Source: Candidatus Delongbacteria bacterium (GTDB taxonomy: Bacteria; UBA4055). From it: 9,850 nucleotides of DNA. Each line of letters opens with the position of its first letter. The first letter of the stretch is position 1. Positions 1 through 6,231 of this stretch are shown in pieces. The position numbers and the translations under genes are program-made. Under the pieces are notes generated by a model. That model saw only the letters and a list, made by a program, of their open reading frames with translations, was not told the origin of the DNA and made no database searches. The stretch spans positions 1 to 9,850 of the forward strand of contig JAQVNT010000043.1 in the NCBI GenBank assembly GCA_028702975.1, written 5' to 3'.

Positions 1-1834
1 AGAGTTGAAAATACTCCTGAGAATAAAGGTTACCCGAGCCTAAGACCGGATGCGTCGGATCTGAAGATATCAGATCGTATTTCTCCTTCGAATTCTGAAG
101 GAAATGCCTGCCGTCGTCCCCGATTATTGTCAGCCGCGGATCATTTACTACGTCGTTATTAATATCTTTATAAAGGACCGCCGCTTCCTTCAGGTCCTCC
201 GCCAGCTCGACGCAGGTCACCGAGCGGACTTCGGAGTGTAAAAGAACTGTGGAGGTCGTGACCCCGATCCCGAATCCGACTATCAGCGCTTTTTCCGGAA
301 CCTTGGATGCAAGGAACGGAAGGTGACCGAGGAGCTTTACGGCTTTGACCGCGTCATAAGAGCTTCCGATCACAGAATTATTATTGAAAAAAGTGTATTT
401 CAGTCCGGTAGCTTTATCTTTTCCTACGACCAGAGTGGCTTCCACAGTTTCTTTATAATAAAGTATTTCCCTTTCAGTCATTGAGAATGAAGGCGGCATC
501 ACTTTGACCTGCGGTATGAACAAGGCTGCCAAAAGTACTGTCGTTACGCCTGCTGAAAAATAATTGAATAGGCTGCTTTTATTCCTGTATTTGAATGACA
601 GGAACAGCGCAGTCGAACATGCGAGAAGTGAAAGAATTATCAGCGATCTTACTACTCCCGCGTACGGTATAAGGACAAAAGCCGCAAGGAAAGGTCCTGC
701 GAAGGCTCCAACAGTATTGTAAAAATAAATGCTGCCGAACCTTTCCGAAATATTTTTACCTTTATATGCTTCTATTACGCTTGTAAACAAAAATCCTGAT
801 ATGATCGATTGAGGCAGTACGGTGATTAAAGACAGGATCACAGGCGGAAGCATAATCCTGAGTGCCGGGTCTGAAAGGGTTTTATGCAGAGGGATTATAA
901 TAAGGCCGGGCGCGTTGATGAATATGATAACTCCCGAAACAAAAAACAATGCGTATATGAAAAGTGACATGATCAGCACTTTGCCCGCGTCTGTTTCTTT
1001 CGGATAAAACTTCTTAAAGATTATGCTGCCGATAAAATATCCGAATATCACTACCGACACAATTAGTGAAAAAGTATAGCTCGTATTGGTAAGATATATC
1101 CTGAATATCCTCATCCAGAGTATCTGCGCCGACAAGCCTGTTAATCCTGTAACGAATGTGATCAGGAAAACTGACCGGGCCGATAAATATCCCTTTTCTT
1201 TAACGGTACTTTTTACAGTTTCCCGCTCTTCCTGTTTTGACGGGATACTATTTATGCCGAAAAATATTATTACCGCAAGAAATATATTAAGAGCCGACAT
1301 CAGTAGAACGCTGCCCTTCATCCCTGCATATCCGAGCAGAAAAAAACCCGCAAGTATCCCGCCCGAAGCACTCCCTATCGTATCCGCCGCGAAAGTGTTC
1401 CCGATTGACTCCGTAGTGCTGCTTCCCAGACCGGAATAGATCCTGCTTACAACAGGCATTACTCCGCCAATGATGAAAGCTGAGATAAAAACGGTCGTCA
1501 GAGAGAAAACATACGACTGCCATGTTCCGGCGATACGCGGCAGAAGATGAAGAAGAAAATAGACACCTGTATTTACAAGTCCTGCCGAAGATAAAAGTAA
1601 GGCCAGGAAAACAGGAGCGTTTTTAACTTTTCCCGCAGCTCTTCCAATAAAATATGCGCCTAAAGCAAGTCCTGCCATATAGGATGAAACTACAATGGTC
1701 GAAGCGTAAACGGTAACCCCGAGATATAGAGAAAGCATCCTGTCCCATACCACTTCATAAACAAGAAAAGAAACGCCGGCCAGAAATAAGGCCAGCGTTA
1801 ATATAATTCTTTGATTCCCAAGTTTATTTTTCAA
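1..1834 (-). CDS. Fused MFS-like membrane protein / spermidine-synthase-like domain (partial, C-terminus off window)
   Basis: I translated this gene by hand; 611 residues are visible and it runs off the left edge without a stop. Residues about 10-445 hold roughly 12-13 hydrophobic segments. The N-terminus (VSFLVYEVVWDRMLSLYLG, then a YMAGLALGAYFIGR stretch) is the signature of the fused MFS/spermidine synthase family. Residues about 452-611 form a Rossmann methyltransferase-like domain: GFGIG at 520-524, acidic VEL at 542-544, GDDGR at 572-576, then SSDPTHP at 590-596. D592 aligns with the catalytic Asp of spermidine synthases, but the second Asp of the usual DSSDP motif is His595, so true aminopropyltransferase activity is doubtful. 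The start is TTG at 1834-1832. No ATG precedes the conserved first helix, and an in-frame TAG lies two codons upstream. It follows the subtilase stop by 3 nt, so it is probably cotranscribed and translationally coupled. Family members are commonly around 750-850 aa, so perhaps 150-250 residues are missing. Substrate unknown. Confidence 0.92.
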   Translation of the reverse strand, partial: MKNKLGNQRIILTLALFLAGVSFLVYEVVWDRMLSLYLGVTVYASTIVVSSYMAGLALGAYFIGRAAGKVKNAPVFLALLLSSAGLVNTGVYFLLHLLPRIAGTWQSYVFSLTTVFISAFIIGGVMPVVSRIYSGLGSSTTESIGNTFAADTIGSASGGILAGFFLLGYAGMKGSVLLMSALNIFLAVIIFFGINSIPSKQEERETVKSTVKEKGYLSARSVFLITFVTGLTGLSAQILWMRIFRIYLTNTSYTFSLIVSVVIFGYFIGSIIFKKFYPKETDAGKVLIMSLFIYALFFVSGVIIFINAPGLIIIPLHKTLSDPALRIMLPPVILSLITVLPQSIISGFLFTSVIEAYKGKNISERFGSIYFYNTVGAFAGPFLAAFVLIPYAGVVRSLIILSLLACSTALFLSFKYRNKSSLFNYFSAGVTTVLLAALFIPQVKVMPPSFSMTEREILYYKETVEATLVVGKDKATGLKYTFFNNNSVIGSSYDAVKAVKLLGHLPFLASKVPEKALIVGFGIGVTTSTVLLHSEVRSVTCVELAEDLKEAAVLYKDINNDVVNDPRLTIIGDDGRHFLQNSKEKYDLISSDPTHPVLGSGNLYSQEYFQL

Positions 1835-1837
1835 ATC

Positions 1838-4800
1838 CTATTCCCGCATTTTAACACTATCCGCGGTAATATAATAAAAATATTTGTTTTCCGCTGATAA
1901 ATTCTGATCTGTGTAGGAATTGGTTCCTGAGGTTGCAATCTCTATAAATCCGCTGTAAGGATCAGTTGATCTGTATATCCGGTAGAGACTTGCGCCCGAT
2001 ACTGAATCCCATGTGAGATTCAGCTGAGAAGTAGTGGCGCTTGATACAGTCAGATTTGATGGAGCCCCCAGTGCTGTTATTGTACCTGTGATCAGAACAT
2101 CGTCAACATCCCAGAACCAGTCATAAGATCCGGTGTAATTCCATTTTATCCTCACATCTGACTGACCGTCAAGCTCGGGTATTGACCGGCTGAAAGTCGC
2201 GGGATTTGCCGTATCTGATGTCCACTGCTGTATCTGAACCCAGCTGCTGCCTCCGTCTATACTGTAAGATAAAGTCGCCCTGTCATCACCCACCCAGTTG
2301 TAATAATGTTTGAACGATAAATTTATAGCCGAGGCATTTGACATATCTATTGAAGGAGTGACCAGATCGGCATTCTGTGCGTTTCCACTTCCGAAAGAAT
2401 CACTGTTCAAAAACGCATAATTTCCACCCGCGCCTGAAATACCGTTCGGATGTGTTCCGAATGCCCAAACCTGTCCGTTTCCCTGATGATCAGCGATGGT
2501 CCAACCCGGCGGTAACGATGTCGAAGCGTTAAAATCCTGACTGAAAGGTATTCCGAATTCGGGGAATGTTCCTGTTCCTGTAACAGCTATATATTTGGTA
2601 GGATTGGCGGGATCGGTTGATGTAACAGTTATATTGCCGTTGTATGATTGTTCTGCGGAAGGTTCAAAAGAAAGGCTGAATGTTTTGGATGAGTTCGGCG
2701 CAATAGTATAGTCGATAACATTTTTTTCAGCCTCTTTCGCAGGAGGATAGACAAAATACCCTTCGATCGTGGTGATCTGTCCAAGCATTGTTTCTGTTGA
2801 ATGACCGTTGGTGATCTGAAATGTTTTTACACTGCTTGATCCGACGCCTACACCGCCGTATGATAATGAAGTATGATCAAGTGCAAAACTTCCTCCCGTC
2901 GCTCCGTATGCCACTTCAAAAGTAACTGGAAGTATCTTTGTAGATTCATCCGGATCATTTGAAGCTATCATAATATTAGCTGAGTAAGTTCCAAGATCAA
3001 GATCTGCCGCATCGCATGTTATTGTTATCTGATCACTTCCGGTCCCGTTAATGCTTCCCGCGTTACTGCTGAGCGTGATCCATTCGGGTACAGCCATAAA
3101 TTCAATTCTGAGGCCGTTCTTTAAATATCCGGAATTGTAAGTCACAAGCGACCCGTCAGTTCCTGTCGGATCTCCTATACCCACTGTGCATTCGTCAAGT
3201 ATCCCGACCATATCCTTGTACTGATAAACGATCTTTCCTGTCCTGTGGATAATTGCCTGGAATGTGTTAGGATTTCCTCCTCCGCCATAGATATAATCAG
3301 GTACAGCATTCCATTCGATGATAAATCTGTCATTGGCAGCATCCTGATAAGAATATATCTGTCCCCCGCTTCCCGGATCGAGATCGTCCCAGAACACCGC
3401 GAGTATCGCTCTTTCCCCGCTTATCGTAGGAATCGCAGTATTCTCATAAGTTATATCGTCTTCGATAAATGATGCTATACCGTTAGATCCGACAACGATC
3501 GAAGTATAATCTACACCGTAATAGTTGAAAGTAAAACCAAGGTTCAATGAGGCTGATTCATCTTCGTCCCCAAGGTTCAGAGCATTACCGAGAGTGCTGA
3601 TCTCCACCCAGTCATAAACAGGACCTCCGATCTCGTCTGAGTCTTCCCATTCATAACCGTATGAATCAGGGCCGCCCGAACCTTTATATTCTTTACTGTT
3701 GATGTAGTTTACAGACAGAGAATAATCGAGTTGTACTGTAGATGTATTCTCTATATTGAAGATCTGATCATCAGTGCTTCCCGGAGGGGCGGTTGCCGTG
3801 ACTGAAACAGGATCAAGGTCTATATCGGCATAGATCAGTTCGATCGACCAAGCTGATGTGAAAGGGCTTGAGCCGGCAACATTATTTGCCTGAACTTTCC
3901 AGTAATATATACCTTCCTCCAGATTTGAACCCGGTGTATAATGACTCGGTACGACAGTCTCGTTAATTTCCGGCGAACTGAAATCTGAATTATTATCAAC
4001 AAGTAGATTGTAGCTTGCAGTTTCGGGATTATCCTGCCAGTCAAAGGTCGGTGTGGGATCAGGTATGGTACCGGAGTTCAACGGGCTTACCAGAGTCGGT
4101 GTTCCCGGAGGAGTGGTAGGAATATAACCTAAAGCCTCGCCTATATCGACCATTCCATACCCTGAATAAACATCCCAGCCTGCAGATGATTCTCCTATCG
4201 CTATATCCCTCGCTGTGCTCACCATGAGCTGTCTGACCTGAGCAGGTGTATAAGACGGATATTTGGATTTTATCAGAGCTGCAAAACCTGCCGCGTATGG
4301 GCATGAAGCAGAAGTACCGTTAAAAAATTCAAAATAATCACCCGAAGAATAACCGTCAGATCCGGTAATATCGGTAGCCGGCATTATCGTCGGTGCAAGA
4401 ATATCTACAGAGTTCATGTCATCCTGAGGAGCATAATTATCATACATCGAAGACCACCAAGTCTCTATGTCGGAAGTGACCTCGGATTTCCTTACGCCTT
4501 CAGGCGCTGCGGCTCCGACCGCTATCACATTAGGATGGTTTGCGGGAGCTGATATTTTTGTATAAGAAGTCCCGTAGTTTCCTGTTGATGCAAGCAGAGT
4601 AACACCGGCATTATACGCATACTCGATCGCCGCGTCATAAACCGGGTCTTCCCCATACACAGCAGTCGGTGAACCGAAGCTCATACTGATAACATCTGCG
4701 CCGTTATCAGCCGCCCAGATAGTTCCGTTGGCGACTCCGTTAAAGACGCCGCCGGTAGTTGATACTTTAACCATCATTATCGAACAGTTTCCCGCAACTC

Positions 4801-5575
4801 CGGTCACGCCTATACCGTTATTTGCGATCCCGGCGGCAACCCCGGAACAGTTCGTACCGTGCGGCGCAATTGAAATACCGGCGTCATAGATCGGGTCATC
4901 GTCGCCCATACCGAAATCGTAACCGCCGATGTAATGGTCCGCAAGATCAGGATGATTATAATCTATTCCTGTATCCATAATACACAGCACTACATCAGGA
5001 CTTCCGTACCCTTGAGTTCCATTCCAGCCTGATTGCGCATCGGTGTCGAATCCGGGTGTGCCGATTCCTGGTCCTGAATGAGAAGAAGTATCCGGATTAT
5101 ACTGAGGCAGCTGGGCCGTATTGTTATGTCCCCAGTTCTCATCAAAGTAAGGATCATTCGGAGTTGCCATAATATAATAGCATATCTCAGGCTGAGCGAT
5201 GTCGATATTCGGATCTGTCTTATAAAGCTTCACTGTTTCCATCACATCTGCATCCTCGGGAATTTCTATTGTAAGCCATCTGTCCAGGCCTAACTTTTTA
5301 GCAAGTTCCTTATTTTTTGCTTCAATAATATCGATCTTCACACTGCTCGCCTTGATCAGCTCGTTCTTTGCATCGATCGAAGAGATCCCTGTTTTTGAAT
5401 AAGGAACATCACGCTCTTTAACAAGCAGGTTCCTTGAACTCTTTGCCTGTTCTGTTAATCTTATCCTTACTTTTCCCTGAAAGAATTTCGGCATATTTTC
5501 TATACCCTGATCTTTTGGAGCATAGGCAAAGATCATTCCCGCCATAAGCAGAATTGCCAGCGCTGCTCTTTTCAT
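1838..5575 (-). CDS. Secreted subtilisin-family (S8) serine protease with multi-module C-terminal region
   Basis: This is a 1245-residue exported endopeptidase. Residues 1-19 are a signal peptide without a lipobox, and about 30-130 look like an inhibitory propeptide. The S8 domain spans about 140-485 with the triad D201 (IMDTGID), H239 (PHGTNCSG) and S422 (GTSASCP); N333 is the oxyanion Asn. A C-terminal chain follows: FN3/Ig-like about 487-580; a split BACON-like module 584-889 with a nidogen-like jelly-roll insert at about 625-828; choice-of-anchor D about 895-1002; MAM-like (choice-of-anchor J type) about 1007-1166; FN3 1168-1245. There is no type IX (Por) sorting tail. I chose ATG 5575 because GGAGG lies 4 nt upstream and the signal peptide begins there; a longer frame to 5674 would add 33 lysine-rich residues encoded by the leader and operator DNA. 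It diverges from the MarR gene, whose palindromes overlap its predicted promoter, and is followed after 3 nt by the membrane-fusion gene. Cleavage specificity cannot be read from the sequence. Confidence 0.96.
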   Translation of the reverse strand: MKRAALAILLMAGMIFAYAPKDQGIENMPKFFQGKVRIRLTEQAKSSRNLLVKERDVPYSKTGISSIDAKNELIKASSVKIDIIEAKNKELAKKLGLDRWLTIEIPEDADVMETVKLYKTDPNIDIAQPEICYYIMATPNDPYFDENWGHNNTAQLPQYNPDTSSHSGPGIGTPGFDTDAQSGWNGTQGYGSPDVVLCIMDTGIDYNHPDLADHYIGGYDFGMGDDDPIYDAGISIAPHGTNCSGVAAGIANNGIGVTGVAGNCSIMMVKVSTTGGVFNGVANGTIWAADNGADVISMSFGSPTAVYGEDPVYDAAIEYAYNAGVTLLASTGNYGTSYTKISAPANHPNVIAVGAAAPEGVRKSEVTSDIETWWSSMYDNYAPQDDMNSVDILAPTIMPATDITGSDGYSSGDYFEFFNGTSASCPYAAGFAALIKSKYPSYTPAQVRQLMVSTARDIAIGESSAGWDVYSGYGMVDIGEALGYIPTTPPGTPTLVSPLNSGTIPDPTPTFDWQDNPETASYNLLVDNNSDFSSPEINETVVPSHYTPGSNLEEGIYYWKVQANNVAGSSPFTSAWSIELIYADIDLDPVSVTATAPPGSTDDQIFNIENTSTVQLDYSLSVNYINSKEYKGSGGPDSYGYEWEDSDEIGGPVYDWVEISTLGNALNLGDEDESASLNLGFTFNYYGVDYTSIVVGSNGIASFIEDDITYENTAIPTISGERAILAVFWDDLDPGSGGQIYSYQDAANDRFIIEWNAVPDYIYGGGGNPNTFQAIIHRTGKIVYQYKDMVGILDECTVGIGDPTGTDGSLVTYNSGYLKNGLRIEFMAVPEWITLSSNAGSINGTGSDQITITCDAADLDLGTYSANIMIASNDPDESTKILPVTFEVAYGATGGSFALDHTSLSYGGVGVGSSSVKTFQITNGHSTETMLGQITTIEGYFVYPPAKEAEKNVIDYTIAPNSSKTFSLSFEPSAEQSYNGNITVTSTDPANPTKYIAVTGTGTFPEFGIPFSQDFNASTSLPPGWTIADHQGNGQVWAFGTHPNGISGAGGNYAFLNSDSFGSGNAQNADLVTPSIDMSNASAINLSFKHYYNWVGDDRATLSYSIDGGSSWVQIQQWTSDTANPATFSRSIPELDGQSDVRIKWNYTGSYDWFWDVDDVLITGTITALGAPSNLTVSSATTSQLNLTWDSVSGASLYRIYRSTDPYSGFIEIATSGTNSYTDQNLSAENKYFYYITADSVKMRE
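1950..2004 (-). repeat. 55-bp identical tract in final FN3 module, copy 1 (subtilase)
   Basis: This stretch is identical over all 55 bases to 6335-6389 in the carboxypeptidase gene. It encodes about residues 1192-1209 of the subtilase, including SLYRIYRSTDPYSG. Both copies are in the same orientation and at the same place in the last FN3 module. The DNA on both sides diverges although the protein similarity continues. Confidence 0.95.
2909..3826 (-). other. Split BACON-like module with nidogen-like insert (subtilase)
   Basis: The first host half is residues 584-624 (DIDLDPVSV ... LDYSLSVNY); the second is about 829-889 (PEWITLSSNAGSI ... GTYSANIMIASNDPDES). Between them lies a guest of about 200 residues, DNA 3092-3703, beginning near GGPDSYGYEW and containing LGFTFNYYG, VGSNGIASF, AVFWDDLDPGSGG and CTVGIGDPTGTDG, typical of nidogen-like jelly-roll modules in secreted proteins. 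Joining the host halves gives an ordinary BACON-like beta-sandwich. Confidence 0.7.
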
Positions 5576-5577
5576 TT

Positions 5578-5585
5578 CTCCTCCC
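5578..5585 (-). promoter_or_regulatory. Strong Shine-Dalgarno site of the subtilase gene
   Basis: Read on the minus strand the sequence is GGGAGGAG followed by AA and ATG; the GGAGG core ends 4 nt before the ATG at 5575. It decides the start against an in-frame upstream ATG at 5590, which overlaps the site, and against the longer open frame to 5674. It is the only clear Shine-Dalgarno sequence at any of the four starts. Confidence 0.85.
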
Positions 5586-5643
5586 GTCATTTTTATAATT
5601 TTTCTGTCTATTTTTTCAATCCTATTTGTACGGTCTTTTTTTA

Positions 5644-5657
5644 GTTTTACATAAAAC
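5644..5657. promoter_or_regulatory. Probable MarR operator, copy A
   Basis: GTTTTACATAAAAC is a palindrome apart from its central CA, and it matches copy B at 13 of 14 bases. It is extended by A and T to 7-bp arms (5643-5658). It sits at the predicted transcription start of the subtilase operon, 15 bp centre to centre from copy B. Size, symmetry and AT-richness fit MarR-family operators; binding is inferred from the adjacent regulator gene. Confidence 0.65.
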
Positions 5658-5658
5658 T

Positions 5659-5672
5659 GTTTTATATAAAAC
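5659..5672. promoter_or_regulatory. Probable MarR operator, copy B (perfect palindrome)
   Basis: GTTTTATATAAAAC is a perfect 14-bp palindrome. It covers the predicted -10 region of the minus-strand promoter. An overlapping inverted repeat, AAACAAA-TT-TTTGTTT (5669-5684), fills the rest of the gap to the -35 box. It is the best consensus of the three related sites in this intergenic region. Confidence 0.7.
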
Positions 5673-5693
5673 AAATTTTTGTTTAAAAGTCAA
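5663..5693 (-). promoter_or_regulatory. Predicted promoter of the subtilase operon
   Basis: On the minus strand TTGACT (5693-5688) matches five of six bases of a -35 box. Its -10 partner is weak: TTTATA at 17-nt spacing (5670-5665) or TATATA at 19-nt spacing (5668-5663). Either lies inside the perfect palindrome at 5659-5672, so a bound repressor would block it. Transcription would start near 5656, giving a leader of about 80 nt that ends in the strong Shine-Dalgarno site. Predicted by eye only. Confidence 0.5.
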
Positions 5694-5716
5694 TACTAAA
5701 AAACAATATTTTTTTC

Positions 5717-5747
5717 TTGACTTTAGTTTTATATACAACCATATTTG
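5717..5747 (+). promoter_or_regulatory. Predicted promoter of the MarR gene
   Basis: TTGACT lies at 5717-5722. CATATT (5740-5745) follows at a 17-nt spacing and matches TATAAT at four of six bases. The same place also fits the Bacteroidota -33/-7 promoter pattern: TTG at 5717-5719, then CATATTTG at 5740-5747, one base from TAnnTTTG. In that reading transcription would begin at about 5753, essentially at the ATG. Operator copy C occupies the spacer. Confidence 0.5.
5726..5739. promoter_or_regulatory. Probable MarR operator, copy C
   Basis: GTTTTATATACAAC matches copy B at 13 of 14 bases and starts 67 bp away from it. It lies between the TTGACT and the -10-like element of the plus-strand promoter, where binding would repress the regulator's own gene. 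Copies A and C also share the flanking bases TTTA immediately before the site. Confidence 0.65.
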
Positions 5748-5751
5748 CGTC

Positions 5752-6180
5752 ATGAAAGATGCCGAATACATAATCACATTCATGTCAATGATCTGCTCCA
5801 AAGCGAACCATCTGATTTTATCGGAATTCAAAAAAAGTAAAATTTCCGAACTTGCTCCCAGTCATGCCGCAATCCTTAATTTATTGTACAAAACCGGCGA
5901 AATGATGAAAATGAATGATATTGCTGAAAAGATCGGCCGTGACAAATCTACCCTTACAGTACTCATTAATAAGTTGTCCCGGTTAAAATATGTAAAAAGA
6001 GTAAAATCGAAAGACGATTCGAGGAGCACTTACATTATTCTGACTCAAAAAGCGATAGATCTTAAACCTGAATTCGAACGGATCGCTGACCTGATGATAG
6101 ATACTGCTTTTCAGAATTTCAGCAAAAAGGAGAAAGATATGCTGATGGACAAACTGGAAAAGCTTTATAACAACTATTAA
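5752..6180 (+). CDS. MarR-family winged helix-turn-helix transcriptional regulator
   Basis: This 142-residue protein has the usual MarR length. A dimerisation helix covers about 1-28, the winged helix about 33-100 and a C-terminal dimerisation helix about 104-140. The recognition helix (RDKSTLTVLINKLSRLKYV, 63-81) and the wing signature DDSRSTYIILT (88-98) are clear. It is probably a cytoplasmic ligand-responsive dimer that represses its own gene and the divergent subtilase operon; three near-identical palindromes lie in the shared control region. The signal it senses cannot be told. It has one cysteine (C15) but lacks other marks of OhrR peroxide sensors. I chose ATG 5752 because the open frame further upstream (to 5626) encodes the operators. 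No Shine-Dalgarno site precedes it, and Met11 (5782) or Met13 (5788) remain possible starts, especially if transcription begins near 5753. It converges on the carboxypeptidase gene across a shared hairpin terminator. Confidence 0.92.
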   Translation: MKDAEYIITFMSMICSKANHLILSEFKKSKISELAPSHAAILNLLYKTGEMMKMNDIAEKIGRDKSTLTVLINKLSRLKYVKRVKSKDDSRSTYIILTQKAIDLKPEFERIADLMIDTAFQNFSKKEKDMLMDKLEKLYNNY

Positions 6181-6207
6181 AAAAGGCCGCAATCAACGGC
6201 CTTTTTT
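6179..6207. terminator. Bidirectional intrinsic terminator between converging genes
   Basis: GGCCG (6185-6189) pairs with CGGCC (6197-6201) across a 7-nt loop. The stem is flanked by six A on the left and six T on the right, so a U-tract follows it in either direction. It begins within the last bases of the MarR stop codon and ends 24 nt short of the carboxypeptidase stop, so it can end both transcripts. Confidence 0.88.
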
Positions 6208-6231
6208 CTTTATATAGATAATGCGTGTTTA

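Noticed and set aside
1086..1439. Plus-strand open frame of 117 codons, and a minus-strand frame at 1287-1523
   Set aside because: Both are shadows of the membrane-fusion gene, whose minus-strand reading frame is continuous here and shows family motifs.
1..1840. Read-through of the in-frame TAG to make one subtilase-membrane protein fusion (for example with TAG recoded)
   Set aside because: The frame does continue, but the TTG just after the stop gives a normal family N-terminus, and the carboxypeptidase also ends in TAG with no coding continuation. Nothing indicates recoding.
5576..5674. Extension of the subtilase frame to ATG 5674 (33 more residues)
   Set aside because: It would put a charged, lysine-rich stretch before the signal peptide and lies in leader and operator DNA. 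The GGAGG site sits directly before the ATG at 5575.
5626..5751. Upstream extension of the MarR open frame to ATG 5626 (42 more residues)
   Set aside because: The extra residues are encoded by the palindromic operators and divergent promoters, make the protein longer than usual for the family, and have no ribosome binding site.
5794..5796. Single cysteine (C15) of the MarR protein as an OhrR-type peroxide sensor
   Set aside because: Only the position resembles OhrR. The surrounding OhrR residues, including the partner tyrosines, are absent and no peroxide-resistance gene is nearby.
6181..6231. Small RNA or attachment site in the gap between the converging genes
   Set aside because: The gap is about 50 bases and is explained by a simple two-way terminator hairpin.
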